NCBI RefSeq assembly: GCF_900100795.1
Contig: NZ_FNCO01000012.1
Coordinates: forward strand, 169,196 to 233,195
Source of the DNA: Pseudomonas abietaniphila
GTDB lineage: Bacteria; Pseudomonadota; Gammaproteobacteria; Pseudomonadales; Pseudomonadaceae
DNA: 64,000 nt
Direction of reading: 5' to 3'
The notes beneath the pieces are model-generated. The model worked only from the letters and a program-made list of their open reading frames with translations. It did not search any database and was not told the origin of the DNA. This document shows, one piece after another, positions 7,359-15,717 of this stretch. Positions within the stretch are counted from its first letter, which is position 1. Each line of letters opens with the position of its first letter. The position numbers and the translations under genes are program-made.

Positions 7359-8393
7359 TCACACCGCAGGCTGCCGATTCCAGTACCTGAACAACGGCTC
7401 CGCCAGAAACAACACGAACAGCAACCTCATCACCTGCATCGCCGTGACCAGCGGCACCGACAGTTGCAGCACTTCGGCCGTCAAACTCATTTCTGCGATG
7501 CCGCCGGGCATCATGCCCAGGGTCAATGAGCGCAGGTCCAGATGGGTCGCCGTGCTCAACGCCAATGCACACAGCGCTGCGATGCTCATGGTCAGCGCCG
7601 TCCCGATCAGCGTCCGCCCAATAAAAGAAGGGGCGCGGCGGAAGAACGCGCGGTTGAAGTGACACCCCAGACCGCTGCCGATCAACCATTGCCCCACCTG
7701 ACTGCCGCCGTTGGGCAGGCCGATGTGCAGGTCGAAACTGACGCTGATCACCGCGCTCACCAGCAATGGCCCGAACAGCCAGGGATTGGGCTGTTTCAGA
7801 CGCTGCCACAGCCAGGCGACCAACGCGCCCAGCGGGAAAAGCAACGCGAGCCACGTCCAGTCCACGACCGTGGCATGAGACGGCGGGGCGCCATTGCCCA
7901 TCAGGTATTTGAAAATCGCCGGAACGCACAAGACCACCGCCAGCACGCGCAGGCTTTGACCGGCCGCCACGTTGCTGAGCATCGCGCCATTGCGTGCACC
8001 GAGGTTGACCATCTCTCCCGAGCCGCCGGGCATACTGGAAAAGAACGCCGTTGCGCGGTCCTCGCCGGTGCGCAGCATCAGCCAGACGCCCACCACGCTG
8101 GACACGCTGGTGACCAGCGCACCGATGAAGATCAGGCCGAAATGCGAGAGGACTTGTTCGATGACGACAGGGGTGAAGTGCAGGCCGATGCCGATGCCGA
8201 CCACCCATTGGCCGCATTTGCGGCCGCCGGGGATTTCAGCCAGCTGCCATGGGGTCAGGCAGCGGACCAGGATGATCGCCAGCAATGAGCCGACCATCCA
8301 GGGCAACGGCCAGCCGACCTGACTGGCGAGGTAACCCCCCAGCAGGCCGACCAGCGGCGTTCCCCACCACGTTTTGAAGGGTCGATCAGACAT
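7359..8393 (-). CDS. AbrB-family integral membrane protein
   Basis: A 344-residue, highly hydrophobic protein of the AbrB/ammonia monooxygenase-like membrane family (two copies of the AbrB_dup domain). It is unrelated to the DNA-binding AbrB despite the name. Repeated motifs typical of each half are visible: PGGSGEMVNLGARNG in the first and MPGGIAEMSLTAEVL in the second, each in a loop after several transmembrane helices. About ten membrane segments are expected. Its start overlaps the end of tctA by 8 bp, so it is probably the last gene of the tctCBA operon. Members of this family often accompany tripartite carboxylate transporters; a transport or regulatory role is inferred. Confidence 0.8.
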   Translation of the reverse strand: MSDRPFKTWWGTPLVGLLGGYLASQVGWPLPWMVGSLLAIILVRCLTPWQLAEIPGGRKCGQWVVGIGIGLHFTPVVIEQVLSHFGLIFIGALVTSVSSVVGVWLMLRTGEDRATAFFSSMPGGSGEMVNLGARNGAMLSNVAAGQSLRVLAVVLCVPAIFKYLMGNGAPPSHATVVDWTWLALLFPLGALVAWLWQRLKQPNPWLFGPLLVSAVISVSFDLHIGLPNGGSQVGQWLIGSGLGCHFNRAFFRRAPSFIGRTLIGTALTMSIAALCALALSTATHLDLRSLTLGMMPGGIAEMSLTAEVLQLSVPLVTAMQVMRLLFVLFLAEPLFRYWNRQPAV

Positions 8394-9897
8394 CGGCCAG
8401 CGCGCGACGCTGTGAGCGCTTGCGCCAGATGCGCAGCAGCGGGAAGGCCAGCATGACGATGGTCAGTGCCCACACACCCAGCGTGATCGGGCTTGACCAG
8501 AGAATCTCCAGCGAGCCGTTGGAGATCGACAGCGCGCGACGCAGGTTCTGCTCCATCAAACCGCCGAGGATGAAGCCCAGCAGGATCGGCGACAACGGGA
8601 AGTCCAGCTTGCGCAGGATGTAACCGAAGATACCGATGCCGACCATCAGAAACAGGTCGAAGGTGGTGGCGTGAACCGCGTAGACACCGATCCCGGTAAT
8701 GATCGCGATCACCGGCACCAGCGCCCAGTTCGGCACCGCAAGAATGCGAGTGAACACACGGATCATCGGAATATTCAGGATCACCAGCATGACGTTGGCG
8801 ACGAACAGCGACGCGATCAGGCCCCAGACCAGATCGGGTTGTTGCTGGAACAGCAAAGGTCCCGGCGTGATGTTGTACAGCGACAGTGCGCCGATCATCA
8901 CGGCCGTGGTCCCCGAACCCGGTACGCCGAGGGTCAGCATCGGCACGAGTGCGCCACAGGCAGCGCCGCCAATAGCGGTTTCAGGCGCTGCCAGACCGCG
9001 CATGTCACCTTGGCCGAATTTGCCGTCTTTACCCGCGATACGTTTCTCGGTCATATACGCCACGGCACTGGCCAGCGTAGCGCCGGCACCCGGCAACACG
9101 CCCATGATGAAGCCCATCACTCCGCAACGCAGGTTGACGACGAAGACCGCGCTGGCTTCCTTGACGTTGAACATCATGCGACCGGTCGCCTTGACCGCTT
9201 CCTGACCGTGGTGGGTCTTTTCCAGCAAGAGCAGGATTTCGCTGATCGAGAACAGGCCCAACACCAGCACCACGAACTGGATGCCGTCTGCCAGGTGAAT
9301 GTTGTCTCCGGTGAAACGGTAGACGCCGCTGTTGGCGTCAATGCCGATGCTCGACAAAAACAGTCCGATCAACGCGGCAACGAATGTCTTCAGTGGACGA
9401 TCGCCGGCCATGCCGCCCAGGCAGACGATCGCGAACACCATCAACACGAAGTATTCCGCCGGTCCGAAGGCGATCGCCCATTTGGCAAGCAATGGGGCGA
9501 ACAGCACCATGCCGCAGGTTGCGATCAATGCGCCGATGAACGAACTCCATGCGGACAGCGAGAGTGCCACGCCGGCAAGGCCCTGACGGGCCATCGGGTA
9601 GCCGTCGAGTGTCGTCATGACGGTGGACGCTTCACCCGGAATATTGAGCAGAATCGAGCTGATGCGCCCGCCGTACTCACAACCCAGATAGACGGCTGCC
9701 AACAGAATCAATGCCGACTCGGGCGGAAGGCCCAAGGCGAAGGCGATGGGGATCAGCAGCGCCACGCCATTGATCGGACCCAGGCCCGGCAGCAGGCCGA
9801 CGATGGTGCCGATCAGCGTGCCGGAAAGGGCGGTGATCAGGTTGTACGGGGTCAGCGCGACGCCGAAGCCCTGGCCGAGATAGCCGAGAGTATCCAT
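8386..9897 (-). CDS. tctA: tripartite tricarboxylate transporter, large membrane subunit TctA
   Basis: A 503-residue permease of the TctA family with about 12 membrane segments. Signatures are TIVGLLPGLGPINGVALLIPIAFAL near the N terminus, YLGCEYGGRISSILLNIPGE, and the second-half counterpart MGVLPGAGATLASAVAYMTEK with ALVPMLTLGVPGSGTTAVM. These duplicated PG-rich motifs form the substrate path. It imports citrate or related tricarboxylates using the periplasmic TctC. I chose the ATG at 9897 (MDTLGYLGQGFG) over a longer frame. It is adjacent to tctB with a 1-bp gap and overlaps the downstream AbrB-family gene. Confidence 0.95.
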   Translation of the reverse strand: MDTLGYLGQGFGVALTPYNLITALSGTLIGTIVGLLPGLGPINGVALLIPIAFALGLPPESALILLAAVYLGCEYGGRISSILLNIPGEASTVMTTLDGYPMARQGLAGVALSLSAWSSFIGALIATCGMVLFAPLLAKWAIAFGPAEYFVLMVFAIVCLGGMAGDRPLKTFVAALIGLFLSSIGIDANSGVYRFTGDNIHLADGIQFVVLVLGLFSISEILLLLEKTHHGQEAVKATGRMMFNVKEASAVFVVNLRCGVMGFIMGVLPGAGATLASAVAYMTEKRIAGKDGKFGQGDMRGLAAPETAIGGAACGALVPMLTLGVPGSGTTAVMIGALSLYNITPGPLLFQQQPDLVWGLIASLFVANVMLVILNIPMIRVFTRILAVPNWALVPVIAIITGIGVYAVHATTFDLFLMVGIGIFGYILRKLDFPLSPILLGFILGGLMEQNLRRALSISNGSLEILWSSPITLGVWALTIVMLAFPLLRIWRKRSQRRALADV

Positions 9898-9898
9898 A

Positions 9899-10357
9899 TC
9901 AGTTCTCCAGAGCGTCGAGCACGCCCAGTGGCAGAGGCACATCCATTACTTTGTCGAAGAGCAGGTACAGACCGATGCTCATCAAGGTGATGATGACGAT
10001 GCTGGGCAGCCAGCGACCGCCATATAAACGCGCCATGGGAATGCCGATCAGCATGCTGCTCAACACAAAACCCAGAGGTTCGAACAGGCCCGCAAAGATC
10101 AGCAGCAGAACCGTGCACGCGGCGATCTTGATCAGCGTCGGACGGTCCAGCGGTGGCTCGCCTTCGGAATGCTTGATCGGCGTTGGGCGAAACACCATGT
10201 ACAGCAACGAAATGCCCATCAGCGCCAGCATCAGCAGCGGAAACGCGCGCGGGCCCACGGGTTCGTAGGAAAAAGGTGCCTGATAAGGCCAGGCCATCAG
10301 CGCCAGGCCGATACAGGCCAACAGCAGTACGAAGGCGAAAATGCGTTGAAACACCAT
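9899..10357 (-). CDS. tctB: tripartite tricarboxylate transporter, small membrane subunit TctB
   Basis: A 152-residue TctB-family protein with four predicted membrane helices, beginning MVFQRIFAFVLLLACIGLALMAW and containing the typical YEPVGPRAFPLLML loop between the first two helices. It forms the membrane complex with TctA. I chose the ATG at 10357 because a membrane helix starts right after it and the upstream residues are Arg-rich and unlike the family. It lies between tctC (80-bp gap) and tctA. Confidence 0.92.
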   Translation of the reverse strand: MVFQRIFAFVLLLACIGLALMAWPYQAPFSYEPVGPRAFPLLMLALMGISLLYMVFRPTPIKHSEGEPPLDRPTLIKIAACTVLLLIFAGLFEPLGFVLSSMLIGIPMARLYGGRWLPSIVIITLMSIGLYLLFDKVMDVPLPLGVLDALEN

Positions 10358-10437
10358 GGAAAGCTCCCGGGTGGCGCCACCGCGCAGGCGGCGCAACCCT
10401 CACGTCAGTCAATCGAGAACCACTTAACGGGGTCCCA

Positions 10438-11418
10438 TCACTGAATCAGGCCGAATTCCTTGGCCAGCACTTTGTATTCACCCACGCGGGTCTTCACGTA
10501 CTTGTCCAGCTCGTCACCGGTCATGGCGAACGGGAACAACTCGCGCTGGTCACGCAGCTTGGCGAAGTCTTCCGAGGCCAGCAGCTTGTCGAACGCTGCT
10601 TTCCACCAGTTGTATTCCTCGTCGGTCACCTTCGGGCCGAGGTAGAAACCACGTACTACGGGCCAGACGATGTCGTAGCCTTGCTCTTTGGCGGTCGGAA
10701 TGTTCTTCATTTCCGGCTCGTCCAGGCGCTTCTCGGAGAACACCGCCAGCAGGCGCATGTCGCCACTGAGGATGTGCGGCATGGAGTCGGAGATGTCAGT
10801 GGAGCCAACCTGGATATGCCCGCCGAGCAGGGCGGTGGCGATTTCACCGCCGCCTTCGAGCGCCACATAACGCAGATCCCGCGGGTTGATACCGGCTGCC
10901 TTGGCGACCAGGGCGGTCTGCATCCAGTCCTGACTGCCGACGGTGCCGCCTGAGCCGATGACCACTTTGCTTGGGTCGGTTTTCAGGGCTTTGACCAGAT
11001 CGTCGAGGTTCTTGTAGGGCGAATCGGCTTTCACCGCGATGGCGCCATAACTGGTGCCGACCGCCGCCAGCCAGCGCACCGCGTTTTCGTCGAACCGACC
11101 GAACTTGCCTTGGGCAAGGTTCAGCAGCGAACCGCTGGACCAGGCGACCAGCGTGCCAGCGTCCGCCGGGCGCTGTGCGACCACCGCGTTGTACGCCACT
11201 GCACCGACACCGCCGGGCATGTAGGTCACGCGCATCGGTTTGGTCAGAATCTTCTCGTTGACCAGTGCGCTTTGCACCAGTTTGCAGGTCAGGTCGAAAC
11301 CGCCACCCGGCGATGCCGGTGCGATGCATTCAGGACGATTGGGCTCGGCTGCCCACAGTTGAGTGGCTACCAGCATGCAGCTGGCGGCGACGCTGATACG
11401 GCGCAACGATAGGTTCAT
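10438..11418 (-). CDS. tctC: tricarboxylate-binding protein TctC (Bug family)
   Basis: A 326-residue periplasmic binding protein of the Bug/TctC family. The signal peptide ends TQLWAAEP (cleavage after WAA). The mature protein has the typical CIAPASPGGGFDLTCKL ligand loop and VIGSGGTVGSQDWM for carboxylate binding. It delivers citrate or related acids to TctAB. It is the first gene of the leftward tct operon and is divergent from tctDE, with 474 bp between them. In P. aeruginosa a porin gene, opdH, accompanies this operon; no porin is present here. Confidence 0.93.
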   Translation of the reverse strand: MNLSLRRISVAASCMLVATQLWAAEPNRPECIAPASPGGGFDLTCKLVQSALVNEKILTKPMRVTYMPGGVGAVAYNAVVAQRPADAGTLVAWSSGSLLNLAQGKFGRFDENAVRWLAAVGTSYGAIAVKADSPYKNLDDLVKALKTDPSKVVIGSGGTVGSQDWMQTALVAKAAGINPRDLRYVALEGGGEIATALLGGHIQVGSTDISDSMPHILSGDMRLLAVFSEKRLDEPEMKNIPTAKEQGYDIVWPVVRGFYLGPKVTDEEYNWWKAAFDKLLASEDFAKLRDQRELFPFAMTGDELDKYVKTRVGEYKVLAKEFGLIQ

Positions 11419-11644
11419 GGTCAGTCTCCAACGGAGTTGTTGTTTTTGGGTGCGTTTGGCTTATTGGATCGGGCGAAGATTCCCACCGCGTCGTGGACGC
11501 GTGGTGATCAGGGAGGAGGGCGTGACGATGCACCGCGCAGCAAAACCGCGAAGTGTACTCAAAACAGAATGGGATTCAGACGGCGCTGTGGCCGAGGATT
11601 TCAGTGAGCTCATCACCGGTGACTCCGATATTGTTTTTATTGTT

Positions 11645-11668
11645 GAAAACGCATCGAGGCGTTTTTCG
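11645..11668 (+). terminator. terminator-like hairpin in the tctC-tctD intergenic region
   Basis: The inverted repeat GAAAACGC / GCGTTTTT with a 6-base loop is followed on the plus strand by TTCG. No gene precedes it on this strand, so it may end a short leader or small RNA transcribed rightwards, or act as an attenuator for tctDE. Confidence 0.45.
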
Positions 11669-11742
11669 TCACGACCTGCGTGTCACGGACCTCGGAATGA
11701 GGGCAAGCGTAACAAGTCGTAACCGGATCCTAATGGGCGAAG

Positions 11743-11770
11743 CTTTCATCAACCTTTCAACTACCTTTCA
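11743..11770 (+). promoter_or_regulatory. triple 11-bp-phased direct repeat CTTTCA (OmpR/PhoB-type operator)
   Basis: CTTTCA occurs at 11743, 11754 and 11765, exactly 11 bp apart. This is the arrangement bound by OmpR/PhoB-family regulators and resembles a Pho box (CTGTCAT repeats every 11 bp). It lies about 125 bp before tctD and 325 bp before tctC. TctD, itself of that family, is the simplest candidate binder; PhoB is the alternative. Confidence 0.6.
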
Positions 11771-11892
11771 TTGAGTACCCGCCAGCTCTCGTGCGGGCAG
11801 CGGCGGTGCTGTCTGACGCGCTTAGGGCCTTCACAGACGGCGGCGCGCCTGTAAACTCCGCCTCCACCAAACGCCTCAATCGGGAGAAGTCG

Positions 11893-12564
11893 ATGCGTGT
11901 CCTGCTCGTCGAAGACCATCTGCAACTGGCTGAAAGCGTCGCGCTGGCGCTAAAGGGCAGCGGGCTGACCGTGGACGTGCTGCACGACGGCGTGGCGGCT
12001 GATCTGGCGCTGGGCAGCGAAGAGTACGCGGTGGCGATCCTCGATGTCGGCCTGCCGCGCATGGACGGTTTTGAGGTGCTCGCGCGGCTGCGGGCGCGGG
12101 GCAAGAACATTCCGGTGTTGATGCTGACCGCCCGCAGTGACGTCAAGGATCGGGTCCACGGCCTCAATCTGGGGGCCGACGATTACCTGGCCAAACCTTT
12201 CGAGTTGTCGGAGCTGGAAGCACGGGTCAAGGCGCTGTTGCGACGCAGCGTGTTGGGCGGCGAACGCCAGCAGCGGTGTGGGGTGCTGGTGTATGACCTC
12301 GACACCCGGCGCTTCACACTGAGCGACGATGTACTGACGTTGACCTCTCGCGAGCAGTCGGTCCTCGAAGCGCTGATCGCCCGTCCCGGTCGGGTGATGA
12401 GCAAGGAGCAACTGGCCGCTCAGGTGTTCGGCCTGGACGAGGAGGCCAGTGCGGACGCTATCGAAATCTACGTCCACCGGTTGCGCAAGAAGCTGGATGG
12501 CCATCCGGTCGGGATCGTGACCTTCCGCGGTCTGGGCTATTTGCTGGAAAGCCGGGATGCTTAA
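11893..12564 (+). CDS. tctD: response regulator TctD
   Basis: A 223-residue OmpR/PhoB-family response regulator. The receiver domain (about 1-115) has the acidic pair ED near residue 7, phospho-acceptor Asp51 in ILDVGLPRMDG, the Thr in MLTARS and the Lys in DDYLAKPF. The C-terminal winged helix (about 125-220) includes LTSREQSVLEALIARPGRVMSKEQL and IEIYVHRLRKKL. It controls tricarboxylate uptake genes together with TctE. I chose the ATG at 11893 behind GGGAGAAG. It overlaps tctE by 8 bp. The 11-bp repeats at 11743-11770 are a plausible binding site. Confidence 0.94.
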   Translation: MRVLLVEDHLQLAESVALALKGSGLTVDVLHDGVAADLALGSEEYAVAILDVGLPRMDGFEVLARLRARGKNIPVLMLTARSDVKDRVHGLNLGADDYLAKPFELSELEARVKALLRRSVLGGERQQRCGVLVYDLDTRRFTLSDDVLTLTSREQSVLEALIARPGRVMSKEQLAAQVFGLDEEASADAIEIYVHRLRKKLDGHPVGIVTFRGLGYLLESRDA

Positions 12565-13966
12565 TCCGTTTCCTTCTGCGGAAAACAGCCTGCGCTGGCG
12601 CCTGCTGTGGAACCTGGGATTGCTGCTGGTGGTGTTGATGATCGCCAGCGGCATGAGCGCCTACTGGAACGGTCGCGAGGCAGCGGACACCGCCTACGAC
12701 CGCACGCTGCTGGCTTCGGCGCGGACCATCGCAGCCGGGTTGTCCGAGCGTGATGGCACCCTCAGCGCCGACGTGCCCTACGTGGCCCTCGATACGTTTG
12801 CCTATGACAGCGCCGGTCGGATCTATTACCAGGTCAACGACATCAACCACAAGCTGATTTCGGGTTACGAAAATCTCCCCGGGCCGCCGCCCGGCACGCC
12901 GCGCACCGACGCTTACCCGGCGCTGGCCAAATTCTACAGCGCGCGCTATCAGGGCCAGGATGTGCGCGTGGTCAGCCTGCTCAAACCGGTGAGCGAGCCG
13001 AACATGAACGGCATCGCCGAAATCCGCGTGGCCGAGACCGAGGAGCAACGGGTGAGCATGGCGCGGGGCCTGATGGCCGATACCCTGTTGCGGCTGGGCA
13101 TGCTCGGCAGCGGCGCGCTGCTGCTGGTGTGGTTTACCGTGAGCGCCGCACTGCGACCGCTGGATCGCTTGCGCACGGCGGTGGAGGAGCGTGAGCCCGA
13201 CGATTTACGCTCGTTACCCATGGTCGAGGTGCAGCACGAACTGCGCCCGCTGGTCATCTCGCTCAACCACTTCACCGAGCGCCTGCGCATGCAGTTCGAG
13301 CGTCAGGCGCAGTTCATCGCTGATGCCGCCCATGAGCTGCGCACGCCGTTGGCTGCGCTCAAGGCGAGGGTCGAATTGGGGCTGCGTGATCAGGAGCCGG
13401 CTGCCTGGCGCAGCACGCTGGAAAGCGCGGCCATGGGGACGGACAAACTGACGCACCTGGCCAATCAGTTGCTGTCGCTGGCACGCATCGAAAACGGTGC
13501 CCGGGCGATTGCTGAAGGCGGGGCGCAGTTGCTGGACCTCAGCCAACTGGCGCGGGAGTTGGGCATGGCCATGGCGCCGCTGGCCCATGCCCGAGGCGTT
13601 GCCCTGGCCCTGGAAGCCGATGAGCCGGTCTGGATGCGCGGCGAGCCGACCTTGCTCAACGAACTGCTGAGCAACCTTGTGGACAACGCCCTCGCACACA
13701 CGCCATCCGGTGGCAATGTAGTGCTGAGGGTGCATGCGCCCTGCGTGCTCGAAGTCGAGGATGACGGGCCGGGTATTCCATTGCACGAGCGCGATCGCGT
13801 GTTCGAACGTTTTTATCGGCGCAATCAGCAAAGCACCGGCTCAGGGCTCGGCCTGGCAATCGTCGGCGAAATCTGTCGCGCGCATCTGGCGAAGATCACT
13901 TTGCATGATGGCGCTGAGCGCGGATTGAAGGTTCGAGTGACATTCCCGGTTTCCCTTCCATCGTAG
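12557..13966 (+). CDS. tctE: sensor histidine kinase TctE
   Basis: A 469-residue membrane kinase partnered with TctD. One membrane helix lies near 14-36, followed by a periplasmic 2CSK_N-type sensor region to about 165 and a second helix near 178-200. A HAMP-like linker follows, then HisKA with His259 in AAHELRTPLAALKAR, and HATPase with N-box LLSNLVDNALAHTPSGG, G1 VEDDGPGIP and G2 GSGLGLAIVGEI. It is expected to sense tricarboxylates in the periplasm and phosphorylate TctD. All catalytic motifs are intact. It is the last gene of the operon; repeats follow directly. Confidence 0.93.
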   Translation: MLNPFPSAENSLRWRLLWNLGLLLVVLMIASGMSAYWNGREAADTAYDRTLLASARTIAAGLSERDGTLSADVPYVALDTFAYDSAGRIYYQVNDINHKLISGYENLPGPPPGTPRTDAYPALAKFYSARYQGQDVRVVSLLKPVSEPNMNGIAEIRVAETEEQRVSMARGLMADTLLRLGMLGSGALLLVWFTVSAALRPLDRLRTAVEEREPDDLRSLPMVEVQHELRPLVISLNHFTERLRMQFERQAQFIADAAHELRTPLAALKARVELGLRDQEPAAWRSTLESAAMGTDKLTHLANQLLSLARIENGARAIAEGGAQLLDLSQLARELGMAMAPLAHARGVALALEADEPVWMRGEPTLLNELLSNLVDNALAHTPSGGNVVLRVHAPCVLEVEDDGPGIPLHERDRVFERFYRRNQQSTGSGLGLAIVGEICRAHLAKITLHDGAERGLKVRVTFPVSLPS

Positions 13967-13984
13967 ACATACGCGCCAGGTCAG

Positions 13985-14740
13985 CGACATTTTTGCGGCT
14001 GACACACCACTTATGGGAGCGAGCTTGCTCGCGAATGCGGTGGGGCAGCGACATCATCGGTGAATGCCCCCCCCCCTTCGCTGCCCTCGTAACCTCGGAC
14101 GTCTCCCACAGGTATTGCGTTGTACCCATGCTTCGTCGCAGCGCATCAAAACGGCTAGGAGTTTTCTGAAGAGACCGCATAAACCGGGACCTGCCACGCA
14201 CCCTGTGGGAGCTGCTGGAGTTTACGACAGTGGCGAATGCGGTGGGTCAGCGACATTTTCGCGGCTGACACACCACCTGTGGGAGCGAGCTTGCTCGCGA
14301 ATGCGGTGGGGCAGCGACATCATCGGTGAATGACCCCCCCTTCGCTGCCCTCGTAACCTCGGACGTCTCCCACAGGTATTGCGTTGTACCCATGCTTCGT
14401 CGCAGCGCATCAAACAGCTAGGAGTTTTCTGAAGAGACCGTATAAACCGAGACCTGCCACGCACCCTGTGGGAGCTGCTGGAGGTTACGACAGTGGCGAA
14501 TGCGGTGGGGCAACGACATCATCGGTGAATGACACCCCTTCGCTGCCCTCGTAACCTCGGACGTCTCCCACAGGTATTGCGTTGTACCCATGCTTCGTCG
14601 CAGCGCATCAAACAGCTAGGAGTTCTCTGAAGAGACCGCATAAACCGGGACCTGCCGCGCACCCTGTGGGAGCTGCTGGAGGTTACGACAGTGGCGAATG
14701 CGGTGGAGCAGCGACATCATCGGTGAATGACACACCCCGT
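13985..14740. repeat. tandem repeat array (about 198-bp unit) with embedded REP elements
   Basis: The phrase ACATCATCGGTGAATG recurs at 14051, 14317, 14516 and 14714, giving steps of 266, 199 and 198 bp. Each unit runs through CTTCGCTGCCCTCGTAACC, a TACCCATGCTTCGTCGCAGC segment and a CCTGTGGGAGCTGCTGGAG end. The first step is longer because a second REP-like GGGAGCGAGCTTGCTCGCG (about 14279-14299) sits there; another copy is at 14015-14035. The units are nearly identical, so the expansion is recent. Short frames here are repeat translations, not genes. The whole 826-bp gap between tctE and the HDOD gene is occupied by this array and its edges. Confidence 0.9.
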
Positions 14741-14793
14741 CCGGACAGGTCAGCGCGCGACAGTTGTTTTGGGGCGATCACGGCAGCGTCGAG

Positions 14794-15615
14794 TCAATAC
14801 AGCAACGTCATCGCTTCATTCATTTGGTTGATCAACGCGCCGTCGGCCATGTTCAGCCCCAACTGGCTGACGGCAGGCATCCCCAGAACGTCCAGATTCG
14901 GGTAAGGCCGTCCGGTCGCTTCATGAACATGCACGGTGGCGACCTGCACCAGGTCGACGTAGTCGGCCTGGGTGGAAACCCGCGTAAAGTTCTGGAACTG
15001 CCTGGGCACGATCGCCAGTGCTTCCGGAAAATCCCACGAGCGCAGCAATCGTTCGCCGATGATCGGGTGAATGCGTTCGATCACATGGTTCAGGCTCACA
15101 GCGTCGGCCAGCAATTCAAAGTTGTCTTCGGCGTAGGTCAGGATCGGCAGCACGCCAATCAGATGAATCAGCCCGGCCAGCGTGGCCTTGTCGGCCTTCA
15201 AATGAGCGCGCTTCAAGCTGAGCACGCTGCTGACACCGGCAACTTGCAGGCTCAGTTTCCAGATGTCACGCATCTTGGACTCGACCACACCGGACTTGGC
15301 GTGAAACATCTGCTCGACCACCAGGCCGATGGCCAGGTTGCAGCTGTAATTCACACCCAGGCGGCGAACCGCGGTGAGTACATCACTGACTTCGAAGTTG
15401 GGCCGCAGCAACGGGCTGTTCACCACCTTGATCAGGCGGGCGGAGAGGGCGGTATCACTGCCAATCACTTTACTGAGAGCCGCGATGGTGATTTCCGAAT
15501 CTTCCGCGGCCAGGCGAATTTTCATTGCCACCTCAGGAAGCGTCGGCAGAAACAAGGCGTCTCTGTCGATTGCCTTGATCAGGTCCCTCTGCACCTCGTC
15601 AGCCATGCTGCTCAT
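14794..15615 (-). CDS. HDOD domain protein
   Basis: A 273-residue protein made essentially of one HDOD domain, a relative of HD phosphohydrolases that lacks the metal-binding residues and is linked with signalling. The N terminus ADEVQRDLIKAIDRDALFLPTLPEVAMKIR is typical of the family, and VIGSDTALSARLIKVVNSPLL and VRRLGVNYSCNLAIGL follow as expected. The central LAGLIHLIGVLPILTYAE matches the (H)xxGxL region. I chose the ATG at 15615. It is monocistronic, convergent with the tandem repeats, and upstream of ygfZ. Its role in Pseudomonas is not assigned here. Confidence 0.85.
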   Translation of the reverse strand: MSSMADEVQRDLIKAIDRDALFLPTLPEVAMKIRLAAEDSEITIAALSKVIGSDTALSARLIKVVNSPLLRPNFEVSDVLTAVRRLGVNYSCNLAIGLVVEQMFHAKSGVVESKMRDIWKLSLQVAGVSSVLSLKRAHLKADKATLAGLIHLIGVLPILTYAEDNFELLADAVSLNHVIERIHPIIGERLLRSWDFPEALAIVPRQFQNFTRVSTQADYVDLVQVATVHVHEATGRPYPNLDVLGMPAVSQLGLNMADGALINQMNEAMTLLY

Positions 15616-15717
15616 ATCAGATCTCTGGATAGTGCATTTCGGCCAACGCCCCCGGCCACATCCTGGCTGGAGCGCAGACAACTACGCTGACGTGCGGCTC
15701 GTTGATTCAAGCGAGGG

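Noticed and set aside
13985..14740. Short proteins encoded in the tandem repeat
   Set aside because: They are translations of the repeat units; similar peptides appear in each copy and in several frames.
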